DNA from: Molanna angustata
Taxonomy: Eukaryota > Arthropoda > Insecta > Trichoptera > Molannidae
Assembly (NCBI GenBank): GCA_963576475.1
Contig: OY754967.1
Coordinates: 21,663,914 to 21,727,913, forward strand
DNA: 64,000 nt
Direction of reading: 5' to 3'
Positions 43,961-57,700 of this stretch are shown in pieces (positions within the stretch are counted from its first letter, which is position 1; each line of letters starts with the position of its first letter). Made by a program: the position numbers and the translations under genes. A model generated the notes under the pieces. It did no database searches. It had not been told where the DNA came from and saw only the letters and a list, made by a program, of their open reading frames with translations.

Positions 43961-46122
43961 CAAATCGACTGTTGGACTACTTTGCTATAGATTCAGAAAA
44001 TGTCTATATTTTCAACAACAAACTTGATGAATTCATGAAATCGCAATTGAAAAATTATAAATGCACATAATATATTGATGTTAGAATATACATATGAAAA
44101 GTTATTTTAATTGTTATAAAAAAATTTACATAACATAAACGGATTATTGGTACGCTGTAGAAGCAATTCTAGTCTATTGACATGACTTTTTTGTAAATCA
44201 AAACACATATTTAAATATTTGTACTACAACTTAGTAAATATGTGAAGTAGCTTATTTCCCTATATTTGTAAGACAAGTTAAATTGTAAAAAAATAAGGTA
44301 GGCTTAGTGTAAAAAAAAAAATGAATTATCTTGTTATACTCCACACTAATTCTTGTAGAACTTGTGTTATAAATGATGAGGAAGCAGGCTCATTCTGTAT
44401 TACACTGTAAAAAATATGTATTTGATCATAGCATCTGATTTATTTATTTAAAACATATTTATATTTATTTTACACAATCAAGCAAAATAATTTTAAATTA
44501 ACTAAAATACTAACAATTTTGGCATAAATTAAAAATAATTTGATGATTTTTTAAATAAAACATAAGAATATACTATTCAAAAAATAAAATTCTATATAAT
44601 GGAAAGAATTGATTACACAAATTATCCAAACCGACCATTGATTTATATGTACTATGTAGTACATATTTAAATACATAGTTCAATAGTGTTTACATGGTTA
44701 TATTTATAGAATACACCTTAAATAATAATATCATGCACATTATACTATTCCGCCTGGCACAAGTGTATTTATGTTTATTGACTTTTCTACGTTTACTATG
44801 TAAAATTTCTCTGTCAAATAATACGCAACATCCACAATTTACAGAACTCATACACTCATAATTTTCGTCATTTTCTTCTAACAACTGCAAGCGCTGATTG
44901 TGAAGAGGAAGGACTTTTCCGATTGACGCATGAGAACAGACTGAGAGATGTCAAATGTACTTTGCACTAGCGCAGCATTGTTAAAATATATTGTTATGGT
45001 CGTTCTACATTTACATAGTTTGGGCGCGAACTTAAATTAATATAAAAAAAAAAATAGTGCGGCCATTACATTTTTATCACTCAAGTTAGTGAATTTAAAA
45101 AAATATAATGAGAAAAAAAGATATCTCGCAAGTGTAATCACTCATTAATCAGCAGCTCATTTTGATTATCTGAGCTCAATGCACCAGGAATAAAACGGTA
45201 GTCTTTTGCACTCTTGACCATTTAAACGCCACATAATTTCTGAGGACACACTACATTGAAGCCCATGTAAATATCAACCTAGACAGGCTAGAACACTGGT
45301 AACCGTGATAAAAAACCTTGAAAAAGAAGAGAAAAAAATGACGATTCCTGGAATATGTCGAAACCCTTTTTTTAAATACTGCATTATAACGAATCAGCAC
45401 CCGCCAGAGTCGCGATGTACCTGTACTTATTAAAGAAACAGATCACAAATACAAGTTTTTCAAAAACGATGTACATACAAGACATAATTCATTTAATAAA
45501 TATGTACATAACTGACTCGATTTTGTAGGAAATATCCAAAGTTTATAAAATATCACAAATAATGGCACACATACAATAAAACATTAAAAAAGGTCAAACA
45601 AAATAGAAAATTATATACAATAAATGGCAAAAATAATTAAACATTTTTTTATATAAATAATAAACATATAGATTTTCATATTATATAAATATTATTCTCT
45701 ATATTAATGCATGTAAGATAATCGAGGACAATTTATTTATGATATGTATTGAATCGAGGAGAGTGATTTGTACTCATTGATTAGGAATCTAATTGAAAAT
45801 ATTGTTCCTTGTTATTGAGATGGAAAAATAAAAAACAAAAAATTTAACCACAAAACACCACAGAAAATCATATTCCATCTAACTTACATACCTACACAAT
45901 AAACAATGCATATATTATATTCATATGGTTTTACTTACTACTTGCGATATGACTTTAATCACAATGTTTAGCTTGGTTTTACCAGTTGTTTGTATTGTCG
46001 AATCTGGATAAACGTCAGATAACAGTATGATCGATGATATATAGAAAAAAAATGAATTGAGAAAAAAATTATGTGTATAATACCGATAGGTATAATAAAT
46101 AACATAAAACACATGTACATAT

Positions 46123-47150
46123 TAGGGTGTCCCAAGACAGAAGAGAAGATTTTTTTCGCAAAATCAAAAACGCATACCTTAATTTTTTATTATGTTTGAC
46201 CTTAATAACTCACTAATATATATTGTTGCGATTAAATTATGGTAACACGTACCGACTTGATTTTACATTAGAAATATTAGAGTGAAAATTTGTACTGAGA
46301 TTGTATAGAGGGATTCTAGAACTCAATGTTTATTTAGTAAGTAAAGCACCAATATCCCAAAATCGTGTTTATTTGCTGTTAAATATGCAAAAAAAATTAA
46401 AATCTTCAAATTTCCTTTTTGCAGTCAGGATAAATCATCTAGTATTCTTGTATACATTGTAACAAAACTTCATCAATCAAATACCATAAATATGCTTTTG
46501 CGATGCTTTTATCATTTTTTCGTAATTCATCATTGTTTCATCTATGTACTTCATATAAAAGAAATCTCGATAATGTGCGTTTACTGTCAAAGTACATTGG
46601 AACCATGGATTGACGTAGCATGTCACAATAAACAGGCAAACGTCCAACAGCATTGCCCATAATTTTAAATATAAATAAATTACTATTTTTATTCATCGAG
46701 CTGGATGCATGGCACCTGGAGGTTTAATTTCAATTTTTTTTATGTGCATGTCCACTTAAAAATATTACAGAAAGCTCTATCAACTCTCGAATTTCATCTC
46801 TAACTATTTCTTTGGTTAGTTCAGTTTGGTACTACTCAAACATATTGTCAATTTTGGAAACAGTCAAGTAAGATGATGTCCAAAGAGTTGGTATGGAAAT
46901 ATATTACCCAGTTGTTTGTCCACAGTGACCAGGTCGACATGGATCTCTCTATCGCCGTAAGACCTGAATCTTTGTCGCTGTAATAACTCTTATCTTTATT
47001 AATTGAAGAGCATCAGTGTGTGCAATGCCCGATTATACATTAAGCTATCAGTCTCTTTACTTTATTCGGGGACTCCTTAGTAGCAAGTACCGAAATGTTT
47101 CAAGACAAGTACGCATCCAAAAAACAATTTTATTTTTTTGGGACACCCTA
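46123..47150. mobile_element. Mariner-like TIR element, about 1.03 kb, decayed
   Basis: Ends tagggtgtccca and tgggacacccta are perfect 12-bp inverted repeats with TA at each tip, as for TA-targeting elements. Minus-strand remnants include PGAMHPAR followed by an in-frame TGA, and a 44-codon open piece (MGNAVGRLPVYCDMLRQSMV). I cannot name the transposase family from these. Intergenic, between the LRR and Shark genes. Confidence 0.6.
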
Positions 47151-47398
47151 ATGTATATACATAAAAATAATTCTAGCATGTAAATTAAACATAGAATGTC
47201 ATCATCAATATTTGAAATGGAATGATATCTACACCCAGAATTAAATAGATAGTGCGTAAACCTATAACAATATATTATTTGTACACTAAATGTTTTTATA
47301 GAGTAAATATATTAAATATTGACTTAAAGCACATTGTCATTTTCACTAACAAATACAACAAAATAATATTTTAATTAATATATATACAATATATATTG

Positions 47399-47620
<222 letters not shown>

Positions 47621-47639
47621 TACATAAATATGTCATACA

Positions 47640-48680
47640 ATCGGCAGATAAAAGGCAATTTGACTTAAGTGACATAGTAGTAGACGTTGAATTACATTTA
47701 GCTCTTTAAGCCGTATCAATTAAGTTGTGACTCGTGGAAATTGGAGTTTTTGTTGTTGTTTGGGATTTGGAAAGTCACCACATATTGAAATCAATGTTTT
47801 ATGGTAATATTTTATAACTTCAAAAAAAAAATCTGTTATTTGAACAACACTTTGTGATCCATTCAACACAGAAAATTGTTATTGAAATTATAATTTTTTT
47901 TTTTTTTTTAATTAATCTTACGTTACTTGAGTCTAGACAGTCTAGCCTTTAGACAGTCGGTAAAAGTGTTTCAAATAATAAGTCTAGTTTTTAAAAATAT
48001 TTTGTTTAAATTTATAGTAAATATATGATTATTTTATTATTATATTCACAACAAATTATTCATTACAAATAAGAAATTAACTGGCAATATTACTTTATAA
48101 AAACTTTACTTGTATTTGGATAACTTTCATACTCATCATATTTCAATTAAATGATGATATTGAACATAACACTGTTCATTCAAAAAAAGTTAAATGTTAC
48201 ACATGCCACCAAAAAAGTACAGTATATGCAAAATAATTCTTTACTATTTTGGTTATCACGAATATTTGATTGTAGTTAAAATTCACTTTTTATATAATAC
48301 TGAGAAAGAAAATGGTGCCTGCAAGCTCCTAATGCAAGAATGAAGTCAATTAAAAAAAGCAATAAATAATGAAATAGTTATTCTATTCAAACTCTTACAC
48401 ATATAATTCATTTGGTGATTTATACAAATGTAGAAAAAGCCCAACGCATCATAGATTATTATTTTCACGAATTTAAACATAGAAACTATTTTCCTCAAAA
48501 TATATTAAAATATTGCACTTTTGTTCAGAAACTATGTTTTAATTTTATGGCGTTCAAGTTAAATGAAATAAATGTTCATTAGAGACAGACAGTCTAAATA
48601 TAGCTTTATAAATAATCAAGCAATTATAATTAAATGATATCATTTCGTTGGAAGACTATTAAAAAGAAATTGATCATATT
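47640..48680. other. AT-rich intergenic DNA downstream of Shark
   Basis: No open frame or repeat that I can support. Confidence 0.4.
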
Positions 48681-48682
48681 CC

Positions 48683-48693
48683 TTTATTTTATT
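48683..48693 (-). terminator. Overlapping poly(A) signals of Shark
   Basis: Two overlapping AATAAA hexamers on the minus strand lie about 40-50 nt after the Shark stop codon at 48734, a normal place for 3' end formation. Confidence 0.6.
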
Positions 48694-48733
48694 TGCACCC
48701 ATCCAATGTTGTTAAAACTAGGTAAATCAGGTA

Positions 48734-51700
48734 CTATATAATAGGATTGCTGGACTTGAGTACCAGTTTGCTAATGTTCATATATTCAGGATGTGAAGAA
48801 AATATTCCTACAAGCTGAGCAAAGGTTGGCCTCTCTTGTGGTTCGTATGCCCAACAGTCTCTCATTACTGCATATATCTCTTCAGGACAATCTTCAGGTC
48901 GTTCCAGTCGATCACCTTTCTCAATCAACTCAATAGCCTGAAAATTTAAAAAACATTCAAATTATAAATGACTAGTTCCATCAACCAACTAGAGCAAGTG
49001 AAGTTACGGGTATTCAGCTAATTCACAATAAGGCGGAGAATTTTATATTTTTATAGAAGTTTCATCATTGACCAACGTACTAAAGTTTTTATGATTGTAA
49101 CTGTTTTAGATATTGTTTTTTTGTTAATCCAAACCAACACAACTTCAATATTCGCTCCATCTATCCAGCATATCCTCAGAATTCTTCTATAAAACATCTC
49201 AAATACTACAAGTTGCCTAACAGTAGCTGCTTATTATTTATTGTCAATTCCTTTTGTTTAAACATTTACATACATGGCTGCTTTGACTCACGTAATTGAA
49301 AATGTTTGGTTATTTTTTATTTTTATATTCTTAGTACTAAAATATGAAATTTGTGATAGAAAAACTTACGTCAACACCTCTCTTATCACCATAAGGTTGT
49401 TGTCCATAAGAATACATTTCCCAGAGTGTTACTCCGAAGCTCCATACATCACTCTTATGTGAGAATGTCCCAAAGTTGTAAGATTCTGGTGCATACCACT
49501 TGATGGGCCATTTCCCTCCCTGACTAGCTTTGTAGTACGAACTGTCTGTTGATAGTGCTCGGGACAGACCAAAATCACTAATTTTAGCTTGACATCTAAA
49601 ATAAATTAAATAAACAAAAATAATAAGTATTTTTATTTCTAAAAAATTTATTCAAAAAACTTTACGTCTTACTTATAAACGTAAACTATCTATAGTACCT
49701 AGTAATAGAGTGTGATTAACGAAAAAGTTTACTTATAAACCGTGACTATCCTTATTACACCTTTATTTAGTAGACGTCAAGTTGGGACGGGGCGAGAGGT
49801 TTTTTAAAGCTTGACTAATGCGTTATACCAAATATTTCAAAATGGCGGATCTTTCACATATGATCCATCGCATATTTGAGATTGACAGAAAAATTTAATC
49901 CTTATAACGATTTTCATCGCAATCGTGTTTAAATTGACACAACACGTCACAATGCGGTGCACGTTTTCATTTTTCAATGTCAGTTATCTAAAGATTACAT
50001 GCATTTATCTATTTTTTGACATCTGTGAAGCCAATGCGGCCATATGAAAAAAATAAATGAGGGTGTTCGTAAACAATTCAGTGATTAGTCATATCTTAGT
50101 ATATGTTTAAATTATAAGATTTTTTAATACCGATCTTAACTATTTTAGTCATGCTTATCTAGTTGCACGTTTAGTAAGCTATTAACGAAATCTAACAAGT
50201 AGGACCGTTTGAATATACCACTTCACATGAAGTATAGTTTTACATTTTTTTACTTATGAGATGAGACAAAAGAAATATACTGAACTTCAAATGAAATATT
50301 CCTTACTAAAACTCTGGGATATAAATAATATTGATATGCATGTTTTACAATAACTGACCTGTCAGCGAGTAAAATATTTCTGGTTGCAAGATCTCGATGC
50401 ACAAATCTTTTCTCCTCTAAATAAGCCATACCGCAGGCCACCTGACAAGCCCACAGTTTTAGCTCATACATGGGGCTGGCTTGCTCTGGATTAGACTGGA
50501 GGAAGTTAAGAAGAGAGCCCAGGGGAGCTAATTCTTGGACCATTGCTAGTTGAGGAAACTGAAATATTTTTTTAAATAATTAATGAAACTGAAATATTTT
50601 TTTTAAATAATAAATGAAGTCTGTTTGCAAAGAGAGAACAAATAAAAAGATACATCAAAACTAAGAATTGATTTCTTGTTTTTATTTTTAGTGAAAAATA
50701 TTTTGGCTTCATTCCTAAATAGGTACATATATTTTAACATAAACTTATTTCATTGCGTCAAGCTATTTTAGAAAAATATGTCAATGCAACTTCTTCAAAT
50801 TATCAACAGGTGCTGAGATGGAGTAGTATTTGTTTATTTTATTAGTTTTCTAAAAGTTAAGTATTATTTGTAATTTTTTGAAAGTGGTCGCACAATGGTT
50901 GGAGCTTTGATTTCGTTATTAATTTTTTCTGAATCTTTCTTTCAAACTTTTAGTAAAAGGAAAAAGACTCGAATATTATTAAAATCACCTATCTCATTAT
51001 TATTAGTCATTTATTTTTTATTACATTGATACATTTTCACATGAAAATATGAAATAAAACTATTTTATTTCATAAAATAATTCCTCCACAACACATGACG
51101 GAATTCTTACCTGACTGCGTATTCTCCAACAGTACCCGAAATAGACAACAAAAAAGACCACCACTAATAAGGACCACTTTTGCCAAGCGACATTACCCTT
51201 TTCTTGCTCCTAGACTTTACAATAAAATATTACCTGACATAGAACACAATATCTCACGCGACGAAACAAACTTCAAAAAACTGGTAATTGACTGGCTGAA
51301 AAGAAATGGCAGAATACAATCTGCTCATGTCCTGTTAAATATCCTAACATAGTTCACTACTCTGTGCCTTCATAACCTGAGAATCTGTACCATAGCTTGG
51401 TGCCATCCATCATTTCCACTACAATTATATGGGAGAAAATAACTGAGAGATCACGTTTTATTATCCTGATTATTTTTCTTTTGTGTTTATGTTTAATTAT
51501 TTTGCATTCAAAAACATGTAACCTTAGGCCAAATTGAAAAAGTACTGCCTCAGAACAGACTTGTTTAGTGAGGCAGTAAATTTCCAAATAGGTACAATTG
51601 TACATAGTATGTTTACAATAAGTCTTTTTAAAATATATTTATTTTTTGTTATTATCATATATATGTGTAAATAATGGAAATAAATAATTTAATTTCATTT

Positions 51701-54700
51701 CACAAAGTAGCACTTTGAAATAGACAAAATAAAGAAAGCCAAAATTAAAAATACTGACCTTACAGAGTCCAATAAGTCTAACAATGCACGGATGGTTTAA
51801 TCCCATCATAACTCTCGCTTCCCTGAGAAATTCCTCACTGTTAGTCTCCACATGCTGAGAATGCAGAGTCTTGATAGCCACAGTCATGGGTGATACTCCT
51901 GGAGGAGAATATGTTCCTCGTAGCACAGAACCAAACTCTCCTTCACCTAACACTGTTCCCATTGTAAGTTGATTGCTTTGTATAAAATCTAGAAAATTAT
52001 ACAAAATAGTGTGGTAGTAATACAAACATTCAATTTTTATAAATTATGTAGATGACCTTAACCCAATCAAGACGGGTAGGTACAAGTACTTGCATTCCCT
52101 ACGGACGGACAGTATTTCGCATGGCGCACACAGTTTTTTTTTCAATCTTGTTTTAATTGAATATAATAACGGGAAAAAAAATCTAACGATGTAGATATAT
52201 CATAAAAAGATCAAAGATAAACAAAAGATTACATAAACTCAATGAAATTGAACACTTCAATATATAAACATAAGATAAATGAAGAATAATGTTATCGTAG
52301 TTATCGCCATACAAAAAAAGTACATGGCGTCATCGATATCTCACGTGATCCTCCCAGCATTTGATGTAGATAAGAAATATGCGCCGATTGTGTATTGTTA
52401 AGGATCGAATTCAAAGCAGAACGTTGAGCGCGAAACAACAAAATGAACTGGCGCAGTATCCCTCTTTCCTACGTGCATGCGTATTACATCCTTAGAAAGC
52501 GCGGGAGAGTGTGAATTTCGTTGGCGATGATCGATGAATTTCAGTGTTTAGAGTTCTTAATTTTTTTAAATAATTTAACAATTGTTTTGTTGGTTCACCG
52601 ACAAATGTCTTGAAGTCAAATATATGGGAGTAATATTCATCCAATTTTCGTCTCAATCAAGTATGAATTTACTGAGATATGAAGGTTCACAATGGTGTAT
52701 AGCCATGAGGGCATGTATAGATGACGCTCGGCGTTTAGGCATGCTGCCGGTGGGCATCTATACATGACGCTTGTCTTAAAAAGGTTAAATATCCCCACAC
52801 AAGCAAGAGAACATACAGAAAGAATCGAGAACGGAACCCAGTTGGACTGGGAAGAAACAAGGAAGAAGATTGATTCAACAAAGGTTAGCAAGAGCTTGAC
52901 AAATATTAATATACATAATCAAAATTGAAAACAATGTTGTATTGAAGTGAGTCCCCCCCCTCAATGAAAAGCAAATATAGTGTCCGATCGAGGGAGTGCC
53001 GATCTATGGTTTACGATTATGGTTGCATAAGTTAGGTATTAGGTACAGTGTAGTGTATATTTTAATATCAGCCTTGCTGCCTATAAAATCCCACAAGTAA
53101 AATACACAACAAAAACAATACTTAACACTAATAAAGAATTTATAAGATTAATTTGATTAATAAAAAAATAAATAATTACCTTGAACAGTAAGAATGGGAC
53201 ATGTCATATCAGTAGAAATTTCACTAAATTTGTCAATTAACGGTAGTACAGGATCATTGTTCTTTGGCACATTATATACACTATCATTAAAATTCATATC
53301 ACTCGCATTTGGGGGAAGGCTCAATGTAGAGCCTAGGTTTATTTTTGAGGTTGCACTGGAGAGGACATCCTTTTTACTATGTATCACATTGTTGTTCGTT
53401 GTATTTTTACTCTTGTCACTAGAATTATTATTGATTGTACTAAGTGATGATTTAATACTAGGGTCAGTAATGAAATCAGTAGAGAATGACAGATTTCTTG
53501 TGAGCAGTTCGATAGATTTGTTATCCATAGGAAGATGTGGAACGGGCGGTGTACTCATTTCAGTAACTGGCAAGGAACCCTTCCTCGGAGACTTACTATG
53601 TTTAAGTGATGCAGTAATGGATTGTTTTGTTCGATGTGGTGATGTCTTTTTTGTGCGTGGCATTGTTGAAAACTGAAAGAAGTATTCTAATATAAAATAT
53701 GTAGGTGCATTTCAGGAAAATTAATGTATAACTTAAATAATTGTTTATATACATAATCCTTGTTAATCATCATTTGAAATAAAACATATTAAATAGCGAC
53801 AATATTTTTTTTTCTAATTTGTTAATAGCTTTTTATTTGGTATACATTATAGTTTGTAGGTAGATAAAGTAAGTTTTTATATATAACTGGTGAATTGTGG
53901 AATCATTGGCAGTTAATGCACAATTCACAGTACCATTAATTCAATACTCTTTGGTAAAAACTACTAAAAACCTTTTTAATTTTTTTGGGACTATATTTAA
54001 ATAGTAAAAAATGAATGTGACTGGGCTTGAAAGTAAAGAAAGACATTTAAGTAAATACCATGGTTTTAATGACATCTAATGTTAAGAAGATAATTTGTTC
54101 ATAACAAATATCCGACTAACCTCGGGCAAGGCTGGTTTAGGTGGAGGTAGCACTGGCATTTGTAAGCTAGTAGGTAACCCATCAGACATAATACTGTAAT
54201 GGTCTATGTAAGTAAATACCATGGTTTTAATGACATCTAATGCTAAGAAGATAATTTGTTCATAACAAATATTTGACTAACCTCGGGCAAGGCTGGTTTA
54301 GGTGGAGGTGGCACTGGCATTTGTAAGCAAGTAGGTAACCCATCAGACATAATACTGTAATGGTCTATTAAATGTTCCAGAGAATCCAAGTAAGGACCAT
54401 CATCAATGAACATTTGATTTTCCTGTAAATAGTAAAAAATACATAATTATGTACCTACTTTAGATAATTTTTTTATCAATAATATTTTATAAGCAAACAA
54501 TCTTTTATCAAGGTTTAAACTTCGGTATAGTACAAAGGCATGTATAGACAACACTCGGCGTTCAGGTAAGCGGCCAGTGGGCATCTTTACATGAAGCTTG
54601 TCTTAAAAAGGTTAAAACGTTTATTTTTTATTTGTCGAAAACCGTCACTGGTTGTTAAGGAAGCAAAGTGCAAAGTATTTATCATTTAAAATATTCTCGT

Positions 54701-57700
54701 TTTTGATTGATACTCTGCGAAAAAAAAAATCGTCACATACATATTATGATATTATTTTTTTTTAACTAAATCGTGGTATTTTTTTACTGTATATTCATTT
54801 TTCTATTGCAGATTTAGAAGAGTTAGGACAATTATTATTTAAAACTAAGAGTTCAATTAAGAAAAGAGTTAAACCCACTACAAAACAAAAAAAAATGTGA
54901 AATAATAAAAATATGTAAATATTGTAACTATACCTCTTTTCGAATGATGAAATTATAAGGCACATTTTCAGACAACATTGTAAGAACATACGCCCCTGTA
55001 TTCCTGTCAGAGTAACGCACCAGGAATATGCCATCTGATAGAATAATATTATTTTTCTTGCAATAATCATTCAATATGTTGACTGCTTCTTCTCTATTTA
55101 ATGTTCCATGATACCATTGTGAACTTGTGGTTTTTGGTTTAGGTGGGACGTATTTTACTGAAAGTATACAAATAACAAAATATTGTGAATTTTCTAAAGA
55201 AAATCATACTCAAAAATCCTTTAGTAATTTTAAATTAAATAAGCGCAACAATTTACCAAGAAAATCATAACAATCCATATGGCCATTTTGTTTAGCCAAA
55301 TCAGCGGGAGTCTGATTATCCATAGTTCGAGGGTTTGCTGGAGCGTTTAGTTCTAGAAGTGCCTACAATCAAAACCAAAAAAGTTATACAGTGGAAGATG
55401 TGTAAAAAAATAATGATAAGGCAAATGCAATCATACCAACATAACCACAAAGTGCAATTTTAAATCAAACATACTCTATGCATTGTTTGGATCATAAGTA
55501 TATAATCAATTTAAGTAAAATATATTAGCGAGGAAAGTAGAGTAAAAAATAACAAAACTTCTATTTTTACTGACAATATTTTTTTATATGCAATAAAAAA
55601 ATATTTGATTTACAAAACTTCTTACTTTGATACAGTCAACGTGACCATATTGAGCAGCTTCATGCATCGGCACTTTTCCAGATTGAGGATGACGTATTTG
55701 AACATTGGCTCCTCCTTGACTTATGAGCAACTTAACTGTTGATGTATTGTTTGACTGACAAGCATACTAAAACAATATTTGAATAAAACAATAAATAAAA
55801 TGGCAAATACTTTGCTCTTCTCCCTCCAATCTGGTAAAGATCCAGATGATTTTTACTCCTCACTACCCCAAGGGGATATACATAGTGGGGAGTTATGAAT
55901 TCGTAATTTTTATGGTTATTTGTTTTATTGCAAACTATCAACTAGTCTACTTTATCGATTAAAGACTAAATTAATCATTGGATTCTTTTCAAATTTTGCA
56001 AATTTGTATATATAATACTCGCTTAGACCCCATTAGATTTTGAAGGATACATAATCAGTGCTTCTCAATTTTTTTAACTGTCAAATATTTCAAAGTGACC
56101 CTAATCTCAGGAAACTTAAAATTTGAAATTTTTATTTTCAAATTGGTAAAAAGGCACATCACTTTCATAAAATGAAAGTGATGTGCCTTTGTGTGCGTGT
56201 TTTTTTATTTTATTTATTTAATTCAACACATAATCTATACAAACAAAATCACAAGCAGGGCCCGATAGTGTTTTTTCACCCGGAGCAATATATTTGAAAC
56301 CAGAATAAAATTTTGTGTTTTTTGCTTGGTTAGCTCAAACCGTCCCCTTCCATTCCAAAAATTATAGACTTGATGTGCTTTATACTATTACATATTATAT
56401 GAAGATCTGTGCTATTCACTTTTATCTAAATTGAATGAGTTGATTTTACAGTTGGTGAAAGTGTAATTTTTCATACCAAGATTTAAGCAAAATTTACGTT
56501 TTAACAATCATACCTTCTCTATTATTCAAATGATCCTAATGAAATTCTCTAGTTTTATGAAAGTCCTGAAATATATACCAAAACATTCTAAGATTTGCCA
56601 AAAATTAACTGCACAGCTGATTAAACTGAGATCTAAATTTATATACCTTTTACTAAAAGTAAAAATAAATATACTAACTTTCAATATACGAAATACTTAC
56701 ATGTAAAGGGGTGTAACCAGCTGTATCCCGACAATTGACACTAGCCTTTCCTTGGATAAGTTTGGCCAGAATATTGTCCATACCAGAACGGCTAGCTAGA
56801 TGTACAGCCGTCTGTCCATCTTGATTCTTGGCATCGAGTCGTGGACTGCTGCTTGCTAGTTCCTTCACAATCATATAGTGACCAGCCTCTGTTGCCCTAC
56901 AACATACAGATATTACTAGAAACAATTTGACAAATAATTCAATAAAAAAATTATAGCTTTTTGTCTTGTACCTAAATTTTACTATTGATTCTAATTACCC
57001 AAATTATTTCTCCAATCTATTACTATCAATTTTTTTATTTATTTTGAAATTGGTATTTTTCTTGAGGTCAAGTATTTTAAAAATCGTACATTTTTTACAT
57101 AACACATAAATTGACCGGAGATTAAATAAATATTTATTTTTACTAAGATAAATTAAAAAAAGTGAATTGACGTTTTTAATTTACGATTTATTTGCAGTTT
57201 TATTAATACCCGGTGCTGCTCGGGAAGGTAAATGTGAAGCAATAAGCTAACTCATCAAGAAAATCGTTTTTGTAATTTTTTAACTGTTTATTTGTTATAA
57301 TTAAATTTAGAATTACTTTGAGTAAGTTTTTATAAAAATCTTACTCAGAGAACAAGCATCCAACACGATAAATAAAAATTACATACATAAGGTTTTAAAA
57401 AAAAAGAGTTCCCTTTGTCCCTTTCTTTGTAGTCTCAAATAATGGACTTGGGGAAGTGGTTTGAAATTAGATAAAATATAAGTATAGTAAAGAGTGTTGT
57501 GTTGGCCACAACTTATTTGTTTTTCATATAATTTTATAGGTGGTGTATTCAGCTCATTTTCGAGTGTTTTAAAAATGCCATTCAATATATAGAATTTTAA
57601 AATTTTGGATTGTTAAGGAAAGTCAGTAAAAAAGCATGTTGTGCAAGTGCTTTAAATGATCAAAAAGGGTAGGTGCCTGAATTCCTGGTTCTCCTATAAA

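Larger units (their letters stand above)
42520..46110. other. AT-rich intergenic DNA with two interspersed repeats
   Basis: Holds repeat E copy 2 (43290-43480) and repeat H copy 2 (43745-43960). Otherwise I see only AT-rich sequence and short incidental open frames. Confidence 0.5.

Noticed and set aside
49620..50215. Possible TIR element in a Shark intron (acttataaacgtaaactatc near 49671)
   Set aside because: The supposed right end (tttagtaagctattaacg near 50169) pairs too weakly to support it.
51095..51352. 85-codon open frame as a small host gene
   Set aside because: The sequence is the C-terminus of a CR1/Jockey-like protein with a retroelement-type 3'UTR.
53194..53676. Plus-strand open frame of 160 codons
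   Set aside because: It is antisense to the Shark linker exon, whose frame and splice sites fit the gene.
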